64,000 nucleotides of DNA, from the NCBI GenBank assembly GCA_052161645.1, contig CP197414.1. One strand, 5' to 3'. The stretch's first letter is position 1. Each line of letters opens with the position of its first letter. This DNA comes from Laterigemmans sp052161645 (GTDB taxonomy: Bacteria > Planctomycetota > Planctomycetia > Pirellulales > Pirellulaceae). The position numbers and the translations under genes are program-made. Shown here in pieces: positions 43,451 through 52,282 of the stretch. Under the pieces are notes generated by a model. The model did no database searches and was not told the origin of the DNA. It saw only the letters and a list, made by a program, of their open reading frames with translations.

Positions 43451-43500
43451 TTGACTCACCGACAGACTGTAGGTACCGTGATCACCTACAGTTTGTCGGT
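43451..43500 (+). promoter_or_regulatory. Twin BlaI-type operators over the blaI-M56 promoter
   Basis: Two 17-bp dyads follow the pattern ACCnACAnnnTGTnGGT at 43458-43474 and 43484-43500, 26 bp centre to centre. Each is perfectly symmetric in its fixed positions, and the two copies are inverted relative to one another with one mismatch. ACA/TGT half-sites are those bound by MecI/BlaI. TTGACT at 43451-43456 and TACCGT at 43474-43479 with 17-bp spacing form a candidate promoter, so the first dyad fills its spacer. This predicts autorepression by the BlaI encoded 24 bp downstream. Confidence 0.75.
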
Positions 43501-43524
43501 TTGCCCGATTTGGAGCTAGACAGC

Positions 43525-43965
43525 ATGGCGAAACGCGAGGCTAATCCACTCACCGAAGCTCAGCGGGAGATCATGGAGACGGTCTGGGAACTGGGCGAAG
43601 TGACCGTCAGCGATGTTCACGTCAGGATTGCGGAGCACCGGGCAGTCGCGCGTAACACCGTGCAGACTTTGATGGTCAGATTGGAGGAAAAAGGCTGGCT
43701 GCGGCACGTCCAAAGAGGGCGAAAGTTCGTTTATTCAGCCGCCAGAACTCGCAGCAAGTCGCTTGGAGCTCGCGTTGCGCACATGGTCGATTTCATGTTC
43801 GCTGGTTCACCCGAGCAGATGGTTAACGCCTTGCTTGAACACCGGAGCCTCTCGGAGAGCGAATTGCAGAACATTCGCGAACTGATCGAACAGGCCGAAT
43901 TGAAAGTGAGCGAAAGAAACGCCTCTGAAAGCAAACAGCCACCCCAAAAGGGACGTAAGCAATGA
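43525..43965 (+). CDS. blaI: BlaI/MecI-family transcriptional repressor
   Basis: 146 residues from the ATG at 43525, preceded by TTTGGAG as ribosome site; a TTG at 43501 lies inside the operator and is rejected. The winged helix is complete (LTEAQREIMETVWELGEVTVSDVH, RNTVQTLMVRLEEKGWLRHV). The C-terminal dimerisation part contains MFAGSPEQMVNALLEH, and the Lys-rich tail is basic. In the family the paired M56 protease cleaves the repressor between the domains to induce transcription. Here the stop overlaps the ATG of the M56 gene (ATGA), a coupled operon. Confidence 0.9.
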   Translation: MAKREANPLTEAQREIMETVWELGEVTVSDVHVRIAEHRAVARNTVQTLMVRLEEKGWLRHVQRGRKFVYSAARTRSKSLGARVAHMVDFMFAGSPEQMVNALLEHRSLSESELQNIRELIEQAELKVSERNASESKQPPQKGRKQ

Positions 43966-46900
43966 TCGATTTCACAGCGAATTTGATGCTCGACGTCTCC
44001 ATTTTGATCTGGTTTACGACGACTCTGGTCCAAGTAACGTTGCTGGCGAGTGCCACGCTGATCAGCAGCAGGCTAGCACTCAAGAACCCAGCCGCGCGGC
44101 ACGCAATCTTTGCCACCGGCCTGGTGTTGATCTTGGTTTCGCCGATGAGTGCGTATGTCTTCCAGCGAACTGGGCTCGGGCTTTTGTCCGTGGGGACGGC
44201 AACTGTTGGTGATCGGCTCCTCAGTGGCTCGCCGAATGGCGATCTGCTTAGACTGGCAACTCGCGACTCCGCCTTTGCAGGCCGCATGCCCGCAAATTTT
44301 GACCAGCAGGTAAAGACTGGCGAGAAAAGCACTGATGCGACGAGGCCCACTGCCGCGGCCTCGCAGCTGAACGCACGGTTTCTAAATGATGGCTCGCTGG
44401 AGCCGAATCTTAGTCAACTAACTCAGCAAGAGCGGTCCGCTGGCCTGACTTCGTGGTCTGCGGACAACTATGCAACCTTGCGGATCATAGGTTCTCTGCT
44501 GTGCCTCGCGTGGCTGTTCGGAAGTGTGATATGCTTGATTCGCTGGATCGTTGCCACGTTAAGATTATCGAAAATAATTCGCAATTCAGTTGCAGTGTGT
44601 TCTCATAAAATCGAGTCCGCGTTCAGGGCGGCCTGTGAAGCAGTTGGTTGCGAGAGCAAGATTTCAGAGGTGCGCGTGTCAAGTGATGTTTCCACGCCCA
44701 TTGTGGCAGGGGTATTCACACCAAAAATTTTGCTTCCCGAGGATCTTTATGAGCAAATCTCAGTCGAACCAATGACTGAAATTTTTGTGCACGAGTTGGC
44801 TCACGTGATTCGTCGGGACCAATATTTTCTAGTCCTGCAAAATCTGGTTCGATCGCTGTTCTGGGCTCATCCTCTTGTTCTCCATGTCAATAGCCGGCTG
44901 ACTCGGGCTAGCGAAGAGGTATGTGACAATTTTGTGTTGGTCGAGAACGGTACCACTTCCTACAGTCGCACTTTGTTGCAGGTCGCTCAGCTCTGTTCCG
45001 GTCGATCGAATCCGCTGGGGTCGATCGGTGTCGTTGGTTCTGGTTGGTCATTGCGCGAGCGAATTGCCGGATTACTGGATGGGCGTCGAGTGTTGGCAAC
45101 GAGCGTTAGTCACCAAGGCAAAATCGGGACTGTGGTGTTAGCGGTGGCGATGAGCAGCGTCTTACTGGCAACGATCAACTTAGACAATGCGGCGGCAGTT
45201 GCCCAACGAGAATCGCTAGCCGATGATCTCAACGAAGTGGAGTCTACGGATGATTGGGTCAGGGGCGAAGGGGATAATTTAGAGTTTCGACTCCGGGGCC
45301 GATTAATTGGTGGTGTCGCGGGGACACCGCAGAGCCCTCAGGTCGAAGTCAAGATACATGAGCATCCGCATCCGGCAAGATCGCTACCGGTGTCAATTAC
45401 AGGTGATCAGTATGAGGTCTGGATACCCGCCAAAACGCTTCGCTGGTTCAGCCTTTCGATCGTGGGAACCAGCGAGGATGGCCGCGTCGCGGTCGCTGGA
45501 GCTGGCGGCGCCAACCTGCGGTCTGCGATGGTCCGAGGTATGGACCTTGAATTCCAGCGTCCAGTAAGAACGCTCAACTTAAAGGTCCTGCACCAACAGC
45601 AGGCGGTTGCGAGTGCAAAAGTGAAAACGCTCGTCAGCGGACCAGGAACGGGCGTCTTAGACACCTTCGCCACGACCGATGCCAACGGAGAGGTTGAAGT
45701 TGGCATCATTGCTGGTGGAAAACTTCTTAGCGTAACTGCTTGGTCCGATTCTAGATTGCTTGGTGGTTACCAGTTTACGCGCTTACCTGCTCGGGATCCA
45801 AGCGCATCCGAGCTTGTGATTGAGATGGTGGAGTGTGGAGATCGCAAGACCTACGTCGTCGACGAACTCGGAGAACCGGTCGCTGGCGTAGGACTGACAT
45901 TGTCGGTGGCCACTCCGCTCCCGCGTGTCAACTACTTCGGCAATCCGATCGGGAGTGAGGTTGTGACGGATGAGACGGGAACGGCCACTTACCGTTGGTT
46001 CCCGAAAATTGGTGAGGCATATCATTATGCGGAGCTGAAAGATGAGCGGTGGGTGCTGACGTCACAGAGCAATTCAGAGGACGGGGTAGAAGTGGTCGTC
46101 GCGCGCCCTGCGGAGCGGGTGCTTGTTAAGGGGAGCGTTTCAAGAGGAGGGCAATATGTGGGGGGCGTATTGGTGGAGGCATCCAGTTTCCAAGCGGAAA
46201 CCGAGGGCCACCGGGATGTTCGTTACGCGATGACAGACCAGGATGGCAACTTCGCCTTCGATGCATTGCCAAACTCGACATACTCCGTATTTGTCTTGGA
46301 CGATCGGTGGGTTTCGGAACCGCAAAACATTTTGCCAGTTGACGCTAAAACGGAGGAAATTACCTCGCCACATCTGGTTGCGTTAGACGGACACCCGGTG
46401 ACCATTCAAGTTACATCTGGAAAGCAACGCGCGCCAATCGCTGGGCAAGCTGTGTCGCTACGGTCTCCAATTTCAGTCTCTTGGTTTGAAGACGGAGTAC
46501 GAAAAAATGGAAGTTCTGCTCGGGATACTTGGGTAATGACCAACAGAGATGGCCTGGCCGTTGGCTATGTGCCTCGCGGGGAATTAAAGGCGTCCGTGTA
46601 TAGCTCGACCTGGAGGTCGGAGGCGGAAATTGTTGTCAGTCCAGGGGAAGAAAATCGCGTGCAGCTCCATCAAGAAAACGCTGTCAGCAGCCAAGTGGTT
46701 GGTCGTCTTATTGGTCCGCGGGACGGTGCGGTCGACTTTGGAACGGTCACCATCAAAGTGCAAGCCGTTGATGGTCAACTTGGCGATGAGTTTACTCCGC
46801 AAGCAGATGAAGCGGGTAGGTTTGAGGTAGCGACCAAAGCAACTGCCGTGGGCTGTTTTGCCATAAGTGCGGACGGAAAATACGCTGGCTCGGCGTTAAT

Positions 46901-48074
46901 AACTGACTTTTCTCAACCTTTTGATTTGAGCCTGCTGCCCACTGGATATGTGACTGGGCAGCTTATCAATGAAGATGGAAAGGGGATTGCCAGCTATCCG
47001 GTGACAGCCACGAGTGCCATTCGCAATCGAGAGCCCGGCATAAGAACTACGGGTTTTTCGACGAACATGACCATCATAACTTCGACCAAGACGGACAAGA
47101 ATGGTAATTATCGCATTGGTCCGTTGCCGAGACTGACCGAGGTAACCCTCACCTGCGCGGCGCTGGCTGACTCGGCTCCTCTGAATGCTCGTTATCTTCT
47201 TGAACAGTGCTATCTTAAGTTGAATGAACAGCGTCCTGCGAGCATCCATCGACTCGGCTCAAGCCAGGAAAATGAGAACGAGTTGACGACCAGCCAGCGG
47301 GTTGAACGTATCATGCGAGATGCCCAGTTGGGCGAGTATCATGTGATAGCAATTTTGACTGACTACTCAGACACGAAGTGCAGAGAATTCGTCGATAGGT
47401 ATCTGCTGGATTACCAGACAGATCCGAATGTGGGCAATTTCATGCAATACCGCATTGACACGGGCGATGGGGGGAGCGGACAGGGTAAGGTTTACGCTCG
47501 TGAACGCGCGTGGCCAATACCACCTGCAGGCGACGTTGTGGCCGTCGCGATCGATGCGGCCGGGAATGAGTTAGGACGTTTGAACATTGATGTTTCAGTT
47601 AAAGAGTCAGTCAATGACACCAGGAAATTTCTGGCAACGCATTCGCCGGCGGTTGTCGACGGGTACGGCAAGTGGGACGACGCGTTTGCTTTGGCCGGCA
47701 GAACGAATCGACGCGTGTGGGTTCGCATTAGTCAGCGTTATTGTGCTCCCTGCCTTAGGTTAAACCGCTGGTTAGACGATCATCGCGAGCTGCTGGGCAA
47801 GGAATTCGTGATGCTAAAGATCGACGATGTTCGGGATCGCCACGGCCGGGAGCTAGCAGAGCAGGTTACGGCTGGGCGACGAGTGGGAGTGCCTTTTTTT
47901 GCGTTCTACGATGCGGAAGGACAAGTGCTGGTTGATAGTTACGGGCCAACTGGAAATATCGGCTTCATGCTGGGTTATGAGAGCAAACTACATTTTCGCA
48001 AGATGCTGGATGAGGTTTGTCAGGTGCTCAGCGATGACGAAATCAACCAGCTTATTGATAGCCTGGGAGATTAA
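43962..48074 (+). CDS. M56 (BlaR1-like) membrane protease with beta-domain array and thioredoxin-like C-terminus
   Basis: 1370 residues. The N-terminal part has membrane helices at about 8-38, 45-66 and 170-200, then the cytoplasmic M56 protease domain with HELAH at 277-281 (EIFVHELAHVIRRD) and EEVCDNFV as third-ligand region. A further helix (about 385-410) leads outside. Residues from about 430 to 1100 are carboxypeptidase-regulatory-like beta domains (repeated TDANGEVEV, TDQDGNFAFDALPN, TDKNGNYRIGPLP). The end is a thioredoxin-like domain with C1261-A-P-C1264 and VGVPFFAFYD. The usual penicillin-binding sensor of BlaR1 is replaced by this array. Acts as signal-dependent protease on BlaI by family logic. 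Confidence 0.85.
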   Translation: MIDFTANLMLDVSILIWFTTTLVQVTLLASATLISSRLALKNPAARHAIFATGLVLILVSPMSAYVFQRTGLGLLSVGTATVGDRLLSGSPNGDLLRLATRDSAFAGRMPANFDQQVKTGEKSTDATRPTAAASQLNARFLNDGSLEPNLSQLTQQERSAGLTSWSADNYATLRIIGSLLCLAWLFGSVICLIRWIVATLRLSKIIRNSVAVCSHKIESAFRAACEAVGCESKISEVRVSSDVSTPIVAGVFTPKILLPEDLYEQISVEPMTEIFVHELAHVIRRDQYFLVLQNLVRSLFWAHPLVLHVNSRLTRASEEVCDNFVLVENGTTSYSRTLLQVAQLCSGRSNPLGSIGVVGSGWSLRERIAGLLDGRRVLATSVSHQGKIGTVVLAVAMSSVLLATINLDNAAAVAQRESLADDLNEVESTDDWVRGEGDNLEFRLRGRLIGGVAGTPQSPQVEVKIHEHPHPARSLPVSITGDQYEVWIPAKTLRWFSLSIVGTSEDGRVAVAGAGGANLRSAMVRGMDLEFQRPVRTLNLKVLHQQQAVASAKVKTLVSGPGTGVLDTFATTDANGEVEVGIIAGGKLLSVTAWSDSRLLGGYQFTRLPARDPSASELVIEMVECGDRKTYVVDELGEPVAGVGLTLSVATPLPRVNYFGNPIGSEVVTDETGTATYRWFPKIGEAYHYAELKDERWVLTSQSNSEDGVEVVVARPAERVLVKGSVSRGGQYVGGVLVEASSFQAETEGHRDVRYAMTDQDGNFAFDALPNSTYSVFVLDDRWVSEPQNILPVDAKTEEITSPHLVALDGHPVTIQVTSGKQRAPIAGQAVSLRSPISVSWFEDGVRKNGSSARDTWVMTNRDGLAVGYVPRGELKASVYSSTWRSEAEIVVSPGEENRVQLHQENAVSSQVVGRLIGPRDGAVDFGTVTIKVQAVDGQLGDEFTPQADEAGRFEVATKATAVGCFAISADGKYAGSALITDFSQPFDLSLLPTGYVTGQLINEDGKGIASYPVTATSAIRNREPGIRTTGFSTNMTIITSTKTDKNGNYRIGPLPRLTEVTLTCAALADSAPLNARYLLEQCYLKLNEQRPASIHRLGSSQENENELTTSQRVERIMRDAQLGEYHVIAILTDYSDTKCREFVDRYLLDYQTDPNVGNFMQYRIDTGDGGSGQGKVYARERAWPIPPAGDVVAVAIDAAGNELGRLNIDVSVKESVNDTRKFLATHSPAVVDGYGKWDDAFALAGRTNRRVWVRISQRYCAPCLRLNRWLDDHRELLGKEFVMLKIDDVRDRHGRELAEQVTAGRRVGVPFFAFYDAEGQVLVDSYGPTGNIGFMLGYESKLHFRKMLDEVCQVLSDDEINQLIDSLGD

Positions 48075-48486
48075 GAAGAATTTGCAGGGAAACCAGGCGT
48101 CAGCCCGCAGCGATTTGTTTTTTGGCTAATCGCAGTAAATAGCTTGGTTAGCTTAGCGATTTCACTACTCATGCTCCGTGCAGCCAGGCCCAGTGATTTG
48201 CATACAAAGAGCTGCGACAAGCTGGCGTTTCGTAAGAAATTTTCATCTATGATTGACGTGTTCTAAATTCGCGCCGATTCCAACACAACACTTGCATTAC
48301 TGAACACTGACAGCCTCGCTGGGACAGGTCCCGCTGATTCATTCAGCTCGTCTAATTAGGATTAGATACGCTTTGTATCGCCCAGGTAGAGATGTTCTTT
48401 GCGTTGGTTGCGTTTGGCAGCAAGCAGTACGCCTGGACGGGGTTGAATAGGGGGATCGTGGGGGCAGACGCGTTGTTTTCGAAGGG
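48075..48486. other. Intergenic region between intact and decayed M56 loci
   Basis: About 410 bp between convergent genes. It contains a GGGACAGGTCCC hairpin at 48321-48332 and a 32-codon ORF (48392-48490) that overlaps the pseudogene end and is probably not real. Nothing else stands out. Confidence 0.4.
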
Positions 48487-49935
48487 CTAACCACCGGTTG
48501 CTGGCAGCTTCAATTCGACTCCTGTTTTTACTTCTCCCGGTTGCAAATCAAGAAGCATTGTTGAGCCGGCGGGAACCTCAGCGGCGTTCAGGTAGAAAGG
48601 CGCCACCTGGATATAGTGTGCACCAGGTCGGATAAACTTCAGCTCAAATGCGCCGTCGTCAGCGAGCCGGGTTGTCAGATCAAAATAACGGTTCTCAAAA
48701 AGGATCCTTGACGTGAGCACGGACCTCTAAACCGGCAACGGATTGCCCATTTGTCGCAACAACCTTACCTCGAACGGTCGCCGGACGTGTCAACTGAATA
48801 GTGATATTGTCAATCAACTCCCCTGGTTGAGAACCGAAAGCCGACGAAACTCCGTTGGCCCAGGTTCGCCATTGCCGGTACTCGCCGTCATGTGCGACCA
48901 TACTATATTGAAATCCCCTACCGGCCGGCATTACAGAAGTAAATGCCCCCGTGGCGTCGGTCTTGACACTGAAACGGGTGTCACCTGTCAATGAATTTCC
49001 GCTCCCTGTTTTCGCCGGCGCCTCGGTGGCACCTTCCACAGGATTGCCATCGGGATCAATTACTCTGCACTTGAAGATCGCACCTGGTTCAACGAAGATC
49101 GTAATCGCTTCCATGTTCACGCTGAGATCGAATGTTAGATCATCGAGATTTCTCTGAAACTGTCCGTCGACTATCGACTCACGCTCATGGGGATGCTTCG
49201 CCGCCGGGGACCACCAACGACCGATCGTTCGTGGTATGTACGCAGTGAAAGGCCCAAGCTGCTGCGAACAAGAATGCGATAAGATTCGGGGTGAACGTAC
49301 AGACGATAGCGGCCTTGAGCGTCAGTGGTTGTGGAATCGACGACGAAACCAATCATGACGCCATCCGCTTGATGGGGGCCATGCTCACTGCGAACTTCAA
49401 CATTGGAAGCGGGCTTGCACGCGGCGTCACGAACAACACCTTCAATCAAGCTGCGCTTGCCAAGAATAACCTTCAAATCTTCTTCACCTAGCTTCTGCTG
49501 GGGATTATAATGAGGGCTGAAGCCATCTTTGCGAAAATAAACCTCCGCTTTCTGATTCGGGCGATCAAGCTGGTCAACCAGAGGCAAGGCCGCCGAGCAA
49601 TGACGGTAGAACCAATCAAAAACGATCGTCACGAAGATCATGCAGGTGGCTTTCAGAGAAATGTCCAGCAACATAGCTGCCGAAAGATAGTGACCTTGGA
49701 TGATCATTTAACGCCCCTCGCGACGAGCTTGCTTAATTAACGATTCCAGCTCGGAAAGACTCGCGTCAGACAACTTCTCGGCTTCCAACAATGCAGCCAC
49801 TGCATCACTCGCAGAACCATCGAAGAAAGTAGCAACTAAGTGCTTCAGTGCTCTTTTACTCGCCGATTCCTTGGACTGCGTGGGGCGGTAGACGTACTTC
49901 GTCCCTTCCTGGCGATGGTTCAGCAGAAGAAACAT
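48487..49935 (-). pseudogene. Decayed BlaI/M56/beta-domain locus
   Basis: Reading down the minus strand: 49935-49708 encodes only the C-terminal part of a BlaI (EGTKYVYRPTQSKE, TFFDGSASDAVAALLEAEKLSDASL) behind an upstream in-frame stop, so the winged helix is gone. Its TAA abuts an ATG at 49707. That frame starts with one M56-like membrane helix (LLDISLKATCMIFVTIVFDWF), then jumps into regulatory-like beta domains; the zinc protease domain is missing. The reading frame breaks between 49171 and 49120 and again near 48705, where the DPFENRYF-type continuation changes frame. At least one large deletion and two frameshifts. The thioredoxin end is absent. Confidence 0.75.
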
Positions 49936-50167
49936 TTGCTTGGCTTATTGGCTTCGTTGCTACAAAACCAAATCCCGTGTCACGACAAGCACCTCGACAT
50001 AGGTCTCTCGGCGATGGCAAAGCTGTCTCCGGCTTCGCGAGCGAACCAAGCGGTTTCAGCGATACCTACACTCAAAACTGCGAAGAGCTCAGCTACCAAA
50101 TTACGAGAGGTCGCTGGCAGGTAGAAAAAGGCGAGCCCTCGGCTGCCAAGAACCTGCTGCCGCTGAT

Positions 50168-51280
50168 TCACGGCGAATCGCACAGCCAACGCATCGCACG
50201 CTCCATGCCCCTCGGGGTTCGTTCACCTCGGTAATAGAGGAACACGGTCAGTGCGGCCAGAAAGATCACCGCCAAGCTGGCCGAAAAGGGAACACTCATG
50301 GCATCTCGCCAATAAGCGGTTGGCGTCTTGCCGTGGAGCGCAGCGAAGAGCCACAGCGGCCAAATGTGAGCAAGATGATGCAGGATATAGATTGAGAACG
50401 AATAGCGGCTAAAGCGGATTGCGAGCTTGAACCGTCTTTTCCAACGTTCGGAGCGCTGCGAATCATCGATAAAATGCAGCAGGAGCCCGAACACCACCAA
50501 CGTGAGTCCCATTGTCCCGATAACGTATTCAACCGTTGGTGGGAACATTTTCCAGCCAGGCAACACATGCCGAAATCCAGAGGTGGCAGCGGAAGCGCTG
50601 AGTTGAAATGACAGCCACTGGAGGCCAAGCGCGAATGTCAGCAGTATCAGCCCGATCCGAATCACCGACCTTCGATCGCTGCGAGGCGTCGTACCCTGTC
50701 CGCATAATTGCCGGCCAACGACGAAGCCCACCAGGGGATAGGAGATCCAAGGGAAAAAGGGGATATATCCGACCACAAAGAAACCGATCATAATGCCGGA
50801 CAAAGTTAGATCGCCGTCGTAGTAGTTCTCTGGCCAATAGGCGTGGTAGTCGGCCATGCCTTGAAGAATGGGGCTAACAAAAACCGAGCCGGCCGCAGCC
50901 GCAAGCAAAACGGAGTCAGGCAGATTTCGCACCCCGTTTAACATCAACAATGCCGTGCCAATCAGCGTGAGCACATCCCAGTTGAAAGTATCCTCGGGCA
51001 ACCACACAAGGGTATTGAAGGCAAAACCAACACCCAAAACAAACAAGCCGCGTCGAATCGATACTTTGGAAATGTCTTCTTCCGAAACTCTTATACGTTG
51101 CTGCTCACTCCATAGACAGTAGCTTAGCCCCGCGAGAAACGAGAAGAGCGGAGCGCCAAATCCAGATATTATCGGCACCACCCCGGAAAGGTTTTCTAGA
51201 AAATGAACCCACACCATGACAAAGATGGCCACAGTTCGCATCACGTCAATCGACAGATATCTGATCAAATTAAGCTCCAA
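50168..51280 (-). CDS. HGSNAT/DUF1624-like membrane acyltransferase
   Basis: 370 residues with about ten membrane helices. The N-terminal RYLSIDVMRTVAIFVMVWVHFLEN matches the heparan-alpha-glucosaminide N-acetyltransferase-like family (SIDVLRG-type), with the expected His in VHF and a later ISYPLVGFVVGR-like block. It probably moves an acyl group to a sugar at the membrane. The start is TTG at 51280, because conserved sequence begins within six codons of it. Unrelated in sequence to the family-3 acyltransferase at 27645. Confidence 0.75.
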   Translation of the reverse strand: MELNLIRYLSIDVMRTVAIFVMVWVHFLENLSGVVPIISGFGAPLFSFLAGLSYCLWSEQQRIRVSEEDISKVSIRRGLFVLGVGFAFNTLVWLPEDTFNWDVLTLIGTALLMLNGVRNLPDSVLLAAAAGSVFVSPILQGMADYHAYWPENYYDGDLTLSGIMIGFFVVGYIPFFPWISYPLVGFVVGRQLCGQGTTPRSDRRSVIRIGLILLTFALGLQWLSFQLSASAATSGFRHVLPGWKMFPPTVEYVIGTMGLTLVVFGLLLHFIDDSQRSERWKRRFKLAIRFSRYSFSIYILHHLAHIWPLWLFAALHGKTPTAYWRDAMSVPFSASLAVIFLAALTVFLYYRGERTPRGMERAMRWLCDSP

Positions 51281-51370
51281 ACTGGCGATTATTTAAGACA
51301 ACCAGTCATTCCGTTGATTGCGTTTCTAAGCGTTTTTGACGAAGTCAGGAAAGTGCGGGCGTTGTGCGGC

Positions 51371-52282
51371 CTATGGGGAGTCGGCTTCCATTGGCTGGTT
51401 GATCATCACTGGAGTTGTCGCATCTGATGCTTCCAGGCTGGTCAAAATATCAAACGTAGAAAACACGACCTGAATCACTAGTAGAATAATAATCGCCCAT
51501 TCCAGCTGATGTCCTGTTCGAGCAATCATATAATCACTGGTTCGTTGGGCGCAGCTATCGTAGAGCTCCGTGAAGGACTGTAGTTGTTCGCTTAGAACCT
51601 CATGACGATGGGCGAGCTGAGCCCGCTCACGATAACGCTCCGATGCCTGACTGGCGTAGGTGGGCGGATACACGTGTGGTGCATGGATTGCTGATGATAG
51701 ACGCTCCAGACGGCTGCGAAATATGCGCACCGCATTGTGATTCTCAAGCAATTGCGCCCGTGCACCGAGGTGACGTTCACCAAACTGAAAACTCAGCGGA
51801 ATATCATCCTCCCATCGACTCCAATTCGCAGCCAGCTCGGATTCCAGTCGACCGACTTCTCGCTCTAGAAAGAACGCTTCCAGCATCGCCTCCATCAGTG
51901 GAACGATTCGATCCTCGGTCAGCGTGAAAATAACCAGACGTGCGTCAGATTGCAGAATCGTGCAGCCCTGTAACTGCATGTTGCGAATCATTTTCACCGC
52001 AGCCTGATCATCAACGAGCCATGCTTGTGCCGCCACTAGTATCGTCTCAGGTACTGGTGATTCCACTGCCATGACTTTCATGACCACCTCTGCTGGCTGG
52101 GCGGATAAGCTGGCATCCAGCTCCTGAACTTGCACCGCAAGGGGAGGTCGCAACTGGAACGACACTCGATTGCTCGCCAGGGACTGCGGGATCGCCTCCA
52201 GTCGCTCACCGAGTTGGGGTTTATTTGCATCGACGAAGCGAAACTTGCGCTGCGGACATTCCTGAAATCGGTCTTCATTCAT
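51371..52282 (-). CDS. RMD1/DUF155-like protein with C-terminal membrane anchor
   Basis: 303 residues from the ATG at 52282; a TTG precedes it. The C-terminal part has a helical segment (YRERAQLAHRHEVLSEQLQSFTELYDSC), then LEWAIIILLVIQVVF, the RLEW-helix ending that marks the RMD1/DUF155 family, whose yeast members work in meiosis and mitochondria. The bacterial role is unknown. The start overlaps the upstream flavoprotein gene by 8 bp, so the two are co-translated. Confidence 0.7.
   Translation of the reverse strand: MNEDRFQECPQRKFRFVDANKPQLGERLEAIPQSLASNRVSFQLRPPLAVQVQELDASLSAQPAEVVMKVMAVESPVPETILVAAQAWLVDDQAAVKMIRNMQLQGCTILQSDARLVIFTLTEDRIVPLMEAMLEAFFLEREVGRLESELAANWSRWEDDIPLSFQFGERHLGARAQLLENHNAVRIFRSRLERLSSAIHAPHVYPPTYASQASERYRERAQLAHRHEVLSEQLQSFTELYDSCAQRTSDYMIARTGHQLEWAIIILLVIQVVFSTFDILTSLEASDATTPVMINQPMEADSP

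Noticed and set aside
48392..48490. 32-codon ORF with a plausible hydrophobic start
   Set aside because: Very short, no ribosome site, overlaps the end of the pseudogene; no evidence of coding.
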